The notes beneath the pieces were generated by a model, which worked only from the letters and a program-made list of their open reading frames with translations, had not been told where the DNA came from and made no database searches. 24,042 nt of DNA from a virus, in the IMG/VR virus record IMGVR_UViG_3300032006_000082, positions 1 to 24,042 of that record. One strand, written 5' to 3'. Positions 5,410 through 13,991 of the stretch are shown here, piece after piece (position 1 is the first letter of the stretch; the number at the start of each line of letters is the position of its first letter). Made by a program: the position numbers and the translations under genes.

Positions 5410-6415
5410 CTAAATCGTTGTAAATTGCTGTTAATATGTTTTTGTCATATGTTTCAGAATCTACACCTTGTAATTGTTTAATAACAATTTGATCAACACT
5501 ATCAAATTTTTGCACTTCAACTGTAGGCTGTTGTGCTTGATCAAGTTGTTCTGGTATTAGTTGTAATTCTCTTAATTGATATTTGTCAATAAATGTTTCT
5601 CTTATAAAGTTTGCTTCTTCATAAGATATTTTAATATCTAAAGTAACTCTAGTATACATTTTTGGTTTTAAAAACTTTTCTGGATCTTCTAACAGTTCAC
5701 TTATTTTAATAGTTCTATATCTTGGCATATCTGGCCAATTAATATATTTTGGTTGTCCACCATATTCTAATATCATCATACCACGTTCGTCATCCCAAGC
5801 GTCTGCGTAGTTGTGTGGAAATGCATTACCCATATAAGTTACATTTGCGTTTTGTTGTCTTTTATGAAAGTGTCCTGAAAATACCATTCCACAATTTGCA
5901 AAGTGTTCTGTTTTAATAGTTCCAACATCCGGCATATCTACCATTGCGTTCATTTTAAAATATGGAAGTTCAAAATGTCCAAACACATATTTTTGTGTCA
6001 TTTTTTCAATAACTTTCCATTCATCACCAACTACCCATGGAATAATTGCAACATCATCTTCAATAATCCAATCATTAACAAGATGTATGTTTGGAATATT
6101 TCTAATATATTCCATTGAATTAATTTCTCTTTTTTCTCTGTAAAATAAATCGTGATTACCCATTATTACATAAACTTTTTCAAACGCCGCACTTAATCTT
6201 TCCATATTAGAAACTGTATAGTTCATTGTGGAAACGTTAGTTGCAGATCTTTGGTGGTGCCAATCGCCTAGGAATATACAAGTTTCACAACCGTGTGCTT
6301 TGGCTTGTTCAATAAACCAATATATAAATGATTCGCAATCATCGTTGTGTATTCTAGAATTACCTTTTAGTCCAAAGTGTATATCTGTAAAACAAGCAAC
6401 TTTTTTAAAAAACAT
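5396..6415 (-). CDS. gp47: gp47 recombination nuclease subunit (Mre11/SbcD-like)
   Basis: This 339-residue calcineurin-like phosphoesterase is the nuclease half of the gp46/gp47 complex. Metal-binding motifs are complete: DIHFG (11-15), GDWHHQR (50-56), MGNHD (85-89), GHFE (146-149) and GHFHKR (181-186). The C-terminal third is the usual variable capping and partner-binding region. It lies 3 bases downstream of gp55 on the same strand and overlaps gp46 by 14 bases, giving the T4-like order 55-47-46. Confidence 0.95.
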   Translation of the reverse strand: MFFKKVACFTDIHFGLKGNSRIHNDDCESFIYWFIEQAKAHGCETCIFLGDWHHQRSATNVSTMNYTVSNMERLSAAFEKVYVIMGNHDLFYREKREINSMEYIRNIPNIHLVNDWIIEDDVAIIPWVVGDEWKVIEKMTQKYVFGHFELPYFKMNAMVDMPDVGTIKTEHFANCGMVFSGHFHKRQQNANVTYMGNAFPHNYADAWDDERGMMILEYGGQPKYINWPDMPRYRTIKISELLEDPEKFLKPKMYTRVTLDIKISYEEANFIRETFIDKYQLRELQLIPEQLDQAQQPTVEVQKFDSVDQIVIKQLQGVDSETYDKNILTAIYNDLDVNN

Positions 6416-6418
6416 ATT

Positions 6419-7399
6419 CTACCATTTCTTTTTAACAGGCGGTTTATGGCCAGTCATATCTAATTTTTTATAATTTACTTTTTCAAAATCCTCTGCATCT
6501 AGTTGACCAGTTTTTTTAAATTTTTTGTTTAATTTTGCAATACCGGTTTTATTAACATATGTTACTTCACCATGTGCAGTTTCCATTCTCTTTTTATAAG
6601 CAACAGTGTTTCTATCATTTTCACCTTGTCTAGTAAAAGAAGGATTCATATGATTCATTTCTAATAAATCATCTCTAATAGATTGATTTTTCTTTTCAAT
6701 GTTTAAAATTCTTGTGAAACTATTAGTAATTGCCGCAGTATAATATGCAAAAGGATTTTCAGATTTACTTTCATCAAACTGCAAACCAATTTGTGATAGT
6801 TGCATTAATGCTTGTGACTGCATTTCATCATTGTAAGTATAACCTCTCCAGTTTGATCTTGTTCCGTATCTTTCACAAAGTTTCATAAACATCATTGCTA
6901 AACTATTTGTAATTTTTCCATGAGTACAAGAGAAATAGCCATTGCCCATTCCACCAATCCAATGTGATTTTCCTATAACCTTTGCTTTACCTTTTTTGTC
7001 CAACCTATAATGTTGGAAAGGCGGAAAGTTTACTTTACTGTGATGATCCGCTACACTTTTTGGATTTTTCTTTCTATCAGCATCCGTTGGAATATGTTCG
7101 TAAGTCATTACTCGAAATACTAAATCAGTTTTATCAATTTTTCTTGTAGAAACCGAGTAGTCTGAGAGTTTTATTTTTTTTAATCCAGATTCTTTTGCGG
7201 TTTCCCATGCTTCTTGTGTTAATCTTTTTGCTTTTGCTTTTCTGGCTTTTGCTATTGCTGAAGGATTAATTTTTTTAAGACTAGGTACTATGATATCATA
7301 CTGTGAGTCTTCTGTACTAACATATGAGCAATATGTATTTTTGCTGGCGTGTATTTGAGCCAATAGATCCCGGTTGTTTAAGTATTTCACTCGCTTCAT
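6419..7399 (-). CDS. gp55: gp55 late-transcription sigma factor, enlarged
   Basis: T4 gp55 is a small sigma-like factor that directs host RNA polymerase to TATAAATA late promoters with gp33 and gp45. Here the N-terminus KYLNNRDLLAQI (5-16) resembles T4 gp55 NYVNNKELLQAI. The sigma region-2-like part lies at about 163-245: LAMMFMKLCERYG, WRGYTYNDEMQSQAL, then FDESKSENPFAYYTAAITNSF. It corresponds to T4's GYTQSWKQEMI...FDETKYKNPHAY. The protein has 326 residues against about 185 in T4. The excess is a basic insert at about 35-160, with HYRLDKKGKAKVIGKSHWIGG, and a longer Lys-rich tail. Two exact late promoters in the window fit its role. Confidence 0.85.
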   Translation of the reverse strand: MKRVKYLNNRDLLAQIHASKNTYCSYVSTEDSQYDIIVPSLKKINPSAIAKARKAKAKRLTQEAWETAKESGLKKIKLSDYSVSTRKIDKTDLVFRVMTYEHIPTDADRKKNPKSVADHHSKVNFPPFQHYRLDKKGKAKVIGKSHWIGGMGNGYFSCTHGKITNSLAMMFMKLCERYGTRSNWRGYTYNDEMQSQALMQLSQIGLQFDESKSENPFAYYTAAITNSFTRILNIEKKNQSIRDDLLEMNHMNPSFTRQGENDRNTVAYKKRMETAHGEVTYVNKTGIAKLNKKFKKTGQLDAEDFEKVNYKKLDMTGHKPPVKKKW

Positions 7400-7485
7400 A
7401 ATTATCTCTATTTTTTAGTAAATGACCACAAACAGGTCTGTTGAATCGTGTCGTAAAGGGAATTAAATGCGCCTATTATCTTGCC

Positions 7486-7493
7486 TATAAATA
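7486..7493 (+). promoter_or_regulatory. T4 late promoter TATAAATA
   Basis: This is an exact match to the T4 late-promoter consensus, 43 bases before the ATG of the gp48-like gene. An AAAGGAAA ribosome-binding site (7518-7525) lies between. It starts the rightward baseplate operon and lies opposite the start of the gene for its cognate sigma factor gp55. Confidence 0.85.
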
Positions 7494-7536
7494 TGTTTAA
7501 AGTATACAAAATTTAACAAAGGAAATCAACCAAATT

Positions 7537-8394
7537 ATGGTTTGGAAAACAATAAAAAACACAGCTGGAAAGATAGCTAAAAGCACAGTAGGTGAAGGCA
7601 TATTTAATAGAACAGCGGAAAGGCTTTTTGGCGCAAACATAAAGTCAAAGTATCTATTAAGAGGCCAAGCAAAATGGGTTAATAGAAAAGATGATGTTGA
7701 TTGGCGTGTAAGATTGGCAGTCCCTCAGCAAGGTCCGTTGTTTGAAGAATTATTTCCAACAACTGGGCAAACTAGCCATCAACTATATCCATTAAGATCT
7801 GAAGCAGGATTCCATTGGCCAGTAACACCGTCAATGGTTGTGCAACATTCGGCTAATTATAATGCTTTATCACAAACACATAGCAATTATCCATTTCAAG
7901 CATATCAAAATTCACAAGTTGATCAAATGAATATTGTTGGAGAATTTCCTGTGCAAAATCAAGATGATGCCGCATATTGGGTTGCAACTGTAAATTTTTT
8001 ACGTACAGTTTCAAAAATGTTTTTTGGCAACGACAAATCAAAATTAAAAGGTAATCCACCTCCTATATTACATTTAACAGGATATGGTGATCATATGTTT
8101 AAAAATGTTCCAGTTGTTTTAAACACGTTTAACGTTGAGTTAAGATCTGGAATTGATTATATTTCAACAACTCAAAGATCTCCATATCGTGAAATGGCTA
8201 ATGACAATTATGACACAGTTGAATTTAATCCAGATTCTTTTGATCAAACATGGGCACCAACATTATCGCTTATATCAGTATTAGTAACACCAGTTTACTC
8301 TAGACAAAGTTTGAAAAACTTTAGTCTTAAACAATTTGCCGCAGGCGATATGGTGATTGGTGGTGAAAATGATACTAAGATAGGATTTATTTAA
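7537..8394 (+). CDS. baseplate/tail-tube protein, gp48-like
   Basis: This 285-residue structural protein has no catalytic motif. The core (about 135-275) has FPVQNQDDAAYWVATVNFLR, LHLTGYGDHMFKNVPVV, SGIDYI, WAPTLSLISVLVTPVYSRQ and FSLKQFAAG. That beta-rich pattern is shared by tube-initiator/baseplate proteins of T4-like marine phages, and gp48/gp54 is the best T4 counterpart by position. I could not match it to T4 gp48 over its length, so the name is provisional. It is the first gene after the late promoter at 7486, and its TAA overlaps the ATG of gp53 (TAATG), giving translational coupling. Confidence 0.55.
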   Translation: MVWKTIKNTAGKIAKSTVGEGIFNRTAERLFGANIKSKYLLRGQAKWVNRKDDVDWRVRLAVPQQGPLFEELFPTTGQTSHQLYPLRSEAGFHWPVTPSMVVQHSANYNALSQTHSNYPFQAYQNSQVDQMNIVGEFPVQNQDDAAYWVATVNFLRTVSKMFFGNDKSKLKGNPPPILHLTGYGDHMFKNVPVVLNTFNVELRSGIDYISTTQRSPYREMANDNYDTVEFNPDSFDQTWAPTLSLISVLVTPVYSRQSLKNFSLKQFAAGDMVIGGENDTKIGFI

Positions 8395-8693
8395 TGTCAG
8401 AATATTCAAGCACATCACCGTATTATTCAACAGGTCAAAACGCAATTAATTTGGATGTATTAGTTCCAAGAACAATAACAGCAGAGGCCGATGACCAGTC
8501 TTATACAATTGAAAGAACTTATGCATATAGACCAGACCTATTAGCATTTGATTTATACGGAACTCCAAGGTTATGGTGGGTCTTTGCACAAAGAAATCCA
8601 AATGAGATAGAAGATCCAATTTATGATTTCAAACCGGGAGTTACGATACAGTTGCCTAAACCTGCAAACATATCTAAAGATTTAGGAGTATAA
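8394..8693 (+). CDS. gp53: gp53 baseplate wedge protein
   Basis: This 99-residue protein carries the gp53 hallmark YAYRPDLLAFDLYGTPRLWWVFAQRN (43-68), comparable with T4's PEELANAIYGNPQLYWVLLMCN. It is followed by DPIYDFKPGVTIQLP, which resembles the end of a LysM-type fold. T4 gp53 (196 residues) joins baseplate wedges to the hub; this is a short version that keeps only the core, as seen in many marine T4-like and Mu-like baseplates. It starts in a TAATG overlap and ends one base before the next gene. Confidence 0.8.
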   Translation: MSEYSSTSPYYSTGQNAINLDVLVPRTITAEADDQSYTIERTYAYRPDLLAFDLYGTPRLWWVFAQRNPNEIEDPIYDFKPGVTIQLPKPANISKDLGV

Positions 8694-8694
8694 A

Positions 8695-11094
8695 ATGCCA
8701 TCGTTAGGTAAATCAGACCAACTCAGAAAAAGAGCAACAAAACAAACTGAAACTGTTAACAATACTAATAATGGTACCACTAATAATGCTCATCACATAT
8801 TAGGTAAAAATAAAAACATCCAACGTTTCCGAAACCTAGAGGAAACTAGAGTAATAACAACAACAAGGTCTGATGAAACAAGAGCAGACACTCAATCATT
8901 AAAAGGTTCTAATGTAGAAAATCCTTTACACCAATTTACTACATATAACTCTCTTTTTACACTATCAGGAGTATCAGAAAAAGAATTATTTGATCATTCT
9001 TTTATGAAGAATCCTGTACATGATATTATTGCACGTAGTGGCGGTATAGGTAATCCAGTAGTTTCTGGATATAGAGGAGAAGACGAAGATGCTGGCGAGA
9101 ATAATCCTATATTTCAAGATAAAATAAAACCTTTCCTAAAAGAAAAATGGCAAAAAGATCATGCAGAGAGTATTAGAATATTAGAACAAGGCAAGGATAT
9201 ATTTTTTGAAAATGTAAATATTCTTTCAACAGCATCTCCTAATCCTGAAAGAGGAATGGGTAGTTTTACTAGAATGGAGTTTGAATTGCATGAACCATTT
9301 GGAGTGTCTTTTGTTGAAAAGGTTAGAGCGGCCACGGCTATTAATAGATTTCAAGATTATCAAGATGCACCATTATTGTTAACAATTGAATGGAAAGGGT
9401 TTGATGAACATGGAAGAGATATTACGCCAAAATTTAAAAGAGAAACCTTAGTTAGAAAAATTCCAATAATAATTTCAAGAGTAGAGTTTAATGTAAATGC
9501 TGGAGGAGCCACATACAGGATAATAGCAGTACCATATACGGATTTAGCATACGATGACAGATATAAATTTCCAAGAAGTGCTATGCCAATTGAATCCGAT
9601 GATGCATTTACATGGTGCAAATCAGCTATAAGAATTTTAAACAATCAAATGTTACAAGAAATTAAAGAGAAAAAAAGAGAATTAAAAGATGTTTATGAAT
9701 TTATCATTAGTTCAGAAGTTGAGCATGGTGCAATAAAATATAAAAAAGATGTTGACGGAAAAGCAAGTACTGTTTTGTCAGCAGGAGAAGTTAAAATTTA
9801 TACATACGACGAAACATCTGATGCTAAAATGTCAGTAAAAATAAGTGGCCAAAAAACAACCGGAACAGACGGAACGTCACTGCCAAAATTATTTGAAGAT
9901 ATAATTAGGAATAGTTTTGGCTATCAAAATCTTATTGAAGACTTTTGGGCCACATATGTTTCTTCTGGAGGTGGAGGCGATATAGAAACATTAACAAAAA
10001 ACGACAACGAAGAATTAAAGAAAAAAATGCAAAATGAAGCATATATGAATGCTTTGTTTTCAAATAATCAATATGTTAATTGGTTTAAAATTAAAACGTC
10101 AGTACAAACGTATACAAACGAAAATCCTGACAAATATACTAAAATGCACCGGAAAAAAATAACTTTTTATGCACAACCGTATAAAATTCATATAGGAAAA
10201 TTAGTTACATCCGGATTAAGCCTACCTGGAGATTTTACAGATAACGTAGTAAAACATTACAATTATATCTATACAGGAGAAAATATAGATATACAAAATT
10301 TAAATATCTTTTATAAAAGTGCATACTATATGCGTAGTCTAAGAGGAGATACAGAGACAGAAGGTGCTATAAAAAAAGCCTGGAATTGGATAACAAATAC
10401 ACCTACAAAAGTATTTGGGCAAGACCCAGCCGGAGCACTTCTAGGAACTAGATCTTATCCGTCAATAATAAAGTCTAGAAGTTCAGTTAGTTCAACTGAG
10501 AAAGGTAATACTAGAGCACAAGAATTTTATGATTATCTAACAAACCCTGAAGCAGATATGATGAAAATTGAATTAGAAATATTAGGTGATCCAACATATG
10601 TAGCACAAGATTTATATACACCGATTCATGCACAAAATATAGTAAATGATGGTTCTGGCTTTAATGGTAATTTTAATTACCAATGGCATTGTTTTAATGT
10701 TGATAACAACACACCAGCCATAAATTTAATATACTGGCTACCAGAAGACATAAATGAAAGTACAGGAGTTTTATCAGGAGTTGGTGATAAAGTAAAAAGA
10801 AATATGAAAAATTTATTTTTTAGTGGTGTTTATGAAGTTGTAAGAATTGATTCAAGTTTTAATCAAGGAGAATTTAAACAAACATTAACTTGCGTAAGAT
10901 TACAAGGACAAAATGGAGAAGGGTTACCGGCGGCATTGACGGAGGGAGTTACAAAAAGTTCTAAAAAAATCGATAGTAACAAAGAGAAAGATAAAGATAA
11001 TGTAAACAAGAAACATAAGTTAGATATTGATTGGACCAACCCATCTGAAATTAACCAATTTGATACAACAATTAGCAACAAGAGGTTCCCTTAA
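8695..11094 (+). CDS. probable baseplate hub protein (gp27-like?)
   Basis: This is a large 799-residue structural protein. The first 70 residues are polar and Asn/Thr-rich. From about 78 come HQFTTYNSLFTLSGVSEKEL and HDIIARSGGIGNP. A central block (about 190-300) has FTRMEFELHEPFGVSF, LLLTIEWKGFDEHG and VEFNVNAGGATYRIIAVPY. The C-terminal region (about 711-743) has VYEVVRIDSSFNQGEFKQTL then CVRLQGQ, a strand pattern typical of hub proteins such as T4 gp27 and P2 gpD. It lies directly before gp5, where a gp27-type partner would be expected. The last 55 residues are Lys-rich and disordered. The hub assignment rests on context and pattern, not a full match. Confidence 0.5.
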   Translation: MPSLGKSDQLRKRATKQTETVNNTNNGTTNNAHHILGKNKNIQRFRNLEETRVITTTRSDETRADTQSLKGSNVENPLHQFTTYNSLFTLSGVSEKELFDHSFMKNPVHDIIARSGGIGNPVVSGYRGEDEDAGENNPIFQDKIKPFLKEKWQKDHAESIRILEQGKDIFFENVNILSTASPNPERGMGSFTRMEFELHEPFGVSFVEKVRAATAINRFQDYQDAPLLLTIEWKGFDEHGRDITPKFKRETLVRKIPIIISRVEFNVNAGGATYRIIAVPYTDLAYDDRYKFPRSAMPIESDDAFTWCKSAIRILNNQMLQEIKEKKRELKDVYEFIISSEVEHGAIKYKKDVDGKASTVLSAGEVKIYTYDETSDAKMSVKISGQKTTGTDGTSLPKLFEDIIRNSFGYQNLIEDFWATYVSSGGGGDIETLTKNDNEELKKKMQNEAYMNALFSNNQYVNWFKIKTSVQTYTNENPDKYTKMHRKKITFYAQPYKIHIGKLVTSGLSLPGDFTDNVVKHYNYIYTGENIDIQNLNIFYKSAYYMRSLRGDTETEGAIKKAWNWITNTPTKVFGQDPAGALLGTRSYPSIIKSRSSVSSTEKGNTRAQEFYDYLTNPEADMMKIELEILGDPTYVAQDLYTPIHAQNIVNDGSGFNGNFNYQWHCFNVDNNTPAINLIYWLPEDINESTGVLSGVGDKVKRNMKNLFFSGVYEVVRIDSSFNQGEFKQTLTCVRLQGQNGEGLPAALTEGVTKSSKKIDSNKEKDKDNVNKKHKLDIDWTNPSEINQFDTTISNKRFP

Positions 11095-11096
11095 AG

Positions 11097-13574
11097 ATGC
11101 CAAAACAACATTTCGGATTTTCAGACACAGAAGATAACCAAAAGAAAAGCAGTATTGGTCAATATGATACGGATCCAGGCCCATATATTGGTATAGTTGC
11201 TTTTCCGGCCGATCCTACAAGAATGGGAAAATTAGGTGTTAATATACCAGAGTTATCAAAAACAAATAATCCAACAAAAGATCAAATAATATGGTGTGAT
11301 TATCTATCACCTTTTTATGGTTCAAAACCTAGAGATGCAGTATCAAAAACTGATCCTTACAATTATAAAGAGTCACAACAATCATATGGTATGTGGTTTG
11401 TTCCACCCGACATAGGAACAGAAGTACTAGTAATGTTTATAAAAGGTAATAAAAATCATGCATTTTGGCTTGGTTGTGTGCCACAACCGTTAATAAATCA
11501 AGAAATTCCTACTTCTGGATCAAGCGAGAATACTTCAGTAAGTGCTGATTATGTAGGAGAAATGTCTACGCAATCAACTGATGATATATTTGGTACAAAC
11601 TTATTGCCTGCAGGCGAAAAAAATTCTAGACTAAATCCAGAACCCCTAACAGGTCGAGAAGAAAAATCATTTAAGAGACCAGTTAATGACTTGTTAGCAG
11701 ATCAAATGTTAAATCAAGGAACAGTTGGAGACCCAGTTAGAGGACCAATATCATCATCTGTAAGAAGAGAAACACCAAGCAGAGTGTTTGGTATGAGCAC
11801 ACCAGGACCAATAAGAACAGATTCGCGACAAATGAATATTGGAATAGAAGGTGATAAAATAAGACCAGATAGAGGATTAGGACATTCATTTATAATGGAT
11901 GATGGAGATTTTTTAGGAAAAAATAAACTTACAAGATTGAGAACAGCATCAGGACATCAAATATTAATGCATGATACTGAAGGGTCAATTTATATTGCTA
12001 ATGGTTCTGGAAATGCATGGATTGAAATGACTGCTGAAGGAAGAATTGATCTTTATTCTGGTATTGGAGGAATCAATTTTAGGACAGAGGGAGATTTTAA
12101 TTTACACGCAGACGGAAACTTTAATGTTCATGCAGGAAACTCACTTCGAATGAGTGCTACAGGTGAAATGTTAAAATCTGCCGCGGCAATATATTCAATG
12201 GGTGATATGGGAGTATTCACGTCAGCACAAAGCGGACCAATAATGGATTATGCCAAATTTGATATTTCGTCATACACTTTGAAGGGTTCGCAGATGCATG
12301 GTGCTGAAAAGGGTCAAATTCATTTAGCAGGAAGACAAGTACACCTTAACTCAGTTCGTGCAAGTGCTAGTTGGGGACCAGATTTTTTAACTCCAGAAAG
12401 GGCAGGAATGAAAGAATATGATGCCAATGATGTTGAGTTAGCAGACAAAGGTTTAAAACCATTAGAACCATTTACTAGAAAAACAAAAACAACAGTTCAT
12501 AGATTTATACACCACGAACCTATGCCAAGATTTAAAGCCTTCCAAGCAGGGTCGGTACTTCCTATTGATCATGATGATAAAAAAATGTGGTCTAGGTTAT
12601 CAAGCACGCCAGGAACTCCAGAATTTATAGCTCAACAAAATAGAATATCAGAAAATAAAACTATTAGAGATGCACAATATCAAACAGATATGTTGTCATA
12701 TGTAAAAACAAAAATGGGTAATTCAACTGATGTAGCTAAAGCAAGAAAACTAATTAATGACTTTGGAAAAAAATACGATGACACTTTTCAGGTTGTTAGT
12801 CAAGTTGGTGGTGCATGGGACACAGCTAATGATAGTATTTCAAATGCAATAGGCAAGTTTCCTCTTTCAGACCAATTAGATGTATCAGGAAACATAAAAG
12901 AATATTCTAGTAAATTAACTTCTCAAGTAATTGAAAATTTAACAGGTAAAGGAAAGGATATATTTGCAAATAAAGTTTTTGTAAACAATAAAGGAGATGT
13001 ATTTTCACTTGGAGATACTGTCTCAGGCATAACAGGAAACGTAGATATAGCTTCTCTATCTAATGATATAAATGTAATTAAAAAATTAAAAGGCGATTTA
13101 AGTGTTCAAAGTTTAACATCAGCAATGAATGTTTCTTCGGTATCTCAAATTTATAAAAACGTTGTAGGTGGAAATGTAACTGGACTTACAAATATACAAA
13201 GTATTAATCAAGTAAAAGGAGTAGCAACTAGAGCTCTAGCAAAAATAAGAGGCGCAGATTTAATGAATCCAAATGAAATGAAAAATTTAACTAATTTTGG
13301 TAAGTTTTCAACAGGCCTTAAAAAGTTTGCCGCAAATCCTGGTGCTTTCTTTAAAGGTTTTAAATTCAGTGATATTAGATTAAAAGAAGAAATACAATTA
13401 GTTGGCAAATCACCTGCAGGTATAAACATTTATTCGTTTAAATACAAACACACAGATGGAACGTATCAAGGTGTTATGGCACAAGAAGTTCCGTGGGCAA
13501 CAAAGATGACTGATACAGGATTTTATATGGTAGACTATAATAAAGTAGACGTAGAATTTAGGAGATTAAATTAA
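11097..13574 (+). CDS. gp5: gp5 baseplate hub/spike with S74 chaperone domain, no lysozyme
   Basis: The protein has 825 residues. An N-terminal OB-fold (about 29-135) has YIGIVAFPADPTRMGKLGVNIPEL, IIWCDYLSPFYG and the closing GMWFVPPDIGTEVLVMF...HAFWLGCVPQP, as in T4 gp5 and VgrG. A low-complexity linker (135-275) occupies the place of T4's lysozyme domain and shows no lysozyme motif. Then comes a beta-helix-like stretch (about 280-360) with HQILMHDTEGSIYI, WIEMTAEGRIDLYS and FNLHADGNFNVHAG. The C-terminus is an S74-type chaperone: SDIRLKEEI starting at S758, then INIYSFKY, GVMAQEVPWA and MVDYNKV. It forms the membrane-piercing spike at the centre of the baseplate. It ends in a TAATG overlap with gp25. 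Confidence 0.88.
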   Translation: MPKQHFGFSDTEDNQKKSSIGQYDTDPGPYIGIVAFPADPTRMGKLGVNIPELSKTNNPTKDQIIWCDYLSPFYGSKPRDAVSKTDPYNYKESQQSYGMWFVPPDIGTEVLVMFIKGNKNHAFWLGCVPQPLINQEIPTSGSSENTSVSADYVGEMSTQSTDDIFGTNLLPAGEKNSRLNPEPLTGREEKSFKRPVNDLLADQMLNQGTVGDPVRGPISSSVRRETPSRVFGMSTPGPIRTDSRQMNIGIEGDKIRPDRGLGHSFIMDDGDFLGKNKLTRLRTASGHQILMHDTEGSIYIANGSGNAWIEMTAEGRIDLYSGIGGINFRTEGDFNLHADGNFNVHAGNSLRMSATGEMLKSAAAIYSMGDMGVFTSAQSGPIMDYAKFDISSYTLKGSQMHGAEKGQIHLAGRQVHLNSVRASASWGPDFLTPERAGMKEYDANDVELADKGLKPLEPFTRKTKTTVHRFIHHEPMPRFKAFQAGSVLPIDHDDKKMWSRLSSTPGTPEFIAQQNRISENKTIRDAQYQTDMLSYVKTKMGNSTDVAKARKLINDFGKKYDDTFQVVSQVGGAWDTANDSISNAIGKFPLSDQLDVSGNIKEYSSKLTSQVIENLTGKGKDIFANKVFVNNKGDVFSLGDTVSGITGNVDIASLSNDINVIKKLKGDLSVQSLTSAMNVSSVSQIYKNVVGGNVTGLTNIQSINQVKGVATRALAKIRGADLMNPNEMKNLTNFGKFSTGLKKFAANPGAFFKGFKFSDIRLKEEIQLVGKSPAGINIYSFKYKHTDGTYQGVMAQEVPWATKMTDTGFYMVDYNKVDVEFRRLN

Positions 13575-13948
13575 TGTCGACAACATTTAAAGGATTTTCA
13601 TCAAGAGCAGACAAGCAGAACTTTAAGATTTATGATTTTGAGTGTGCTAAACAGGATCTCATAAATCGTTTGTCGGTACGGAAGGGCGAAAGAGTGGAGA
13701 ATCCTGAGTTTGGCACAATTATATACGATGCACTGTTTGAACCATTAACAGATGTGTTAAAAAGTGCTATTGTAGACGATGTTACAGCAAATATGAATGC
13801 TGATCCTCGGTTAGCTGTAGACGATATTAGAGTATCAGAGTCTAACCATGGGATAGCAATACAGTGTTCAGTTACATTTGTACCTCTTAATATCACTGAA
13901 AAAATGCGTTTTCATTTTGATGAGAACTCGCTATTACGCCTATCTTAA
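13574..13948 (+). CDS. gp25: gp25 baseplate wedge protein
   Basis: This 124-residue member of the gp25/gpW (TssE-like) family has VRKGERVENPEFGTIIYDALFEP at 35-57. KGER and PEFG are the family marks, and Glu39-Arg40 sit at the sheath-polymerisation interface known for the family. In T4 gp25 links gp6/gp53 wedges to the first sheath ring. It is shorter than an average structural gene here but normal for the family (T4: 132 residues). The start codon overlaps the gp5 stop. Confidence 0.95.
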   Translation: MSTTFKGFSSRADKQNFKIYDFECAKQDLINRLSVRKGERVENPEFGTIIYDALFEPLTDVLKSAIVDDVTANMNADPRLAVDDIRVSESNHGIAIQCSVTFVPLNITEKMRFHFDENSLLRLS

Positions 13949-13968
13949 TATACGCATATAATTAATTC

Positions 13969-13976
13969 TATAAATA
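13969..13976 (+). promoter_or_regulatory. T4 late promoter TATAAATA
   Basis: This exact consensus match lies 15 bases before the ATG of gp6 in the 43-base gap after gp25, the only sizeable gap in the structural operon. It would give gp6 and the giant gene their own late transcript with a very short leader. Confidence 0.85.
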
Positions 13977-13991
13977 TTGTTGTAAAACACT

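Noticed and set aside
9360-9644. minus-strand open frames inside the hub, gp5, gp25, gp6, gp46 and giant genes
   Set aside because: They lie wholly within well-supported genes on the other strand, lack ribosome-binding sites and show no domain; they are shadows of AT-rich coding DNA.
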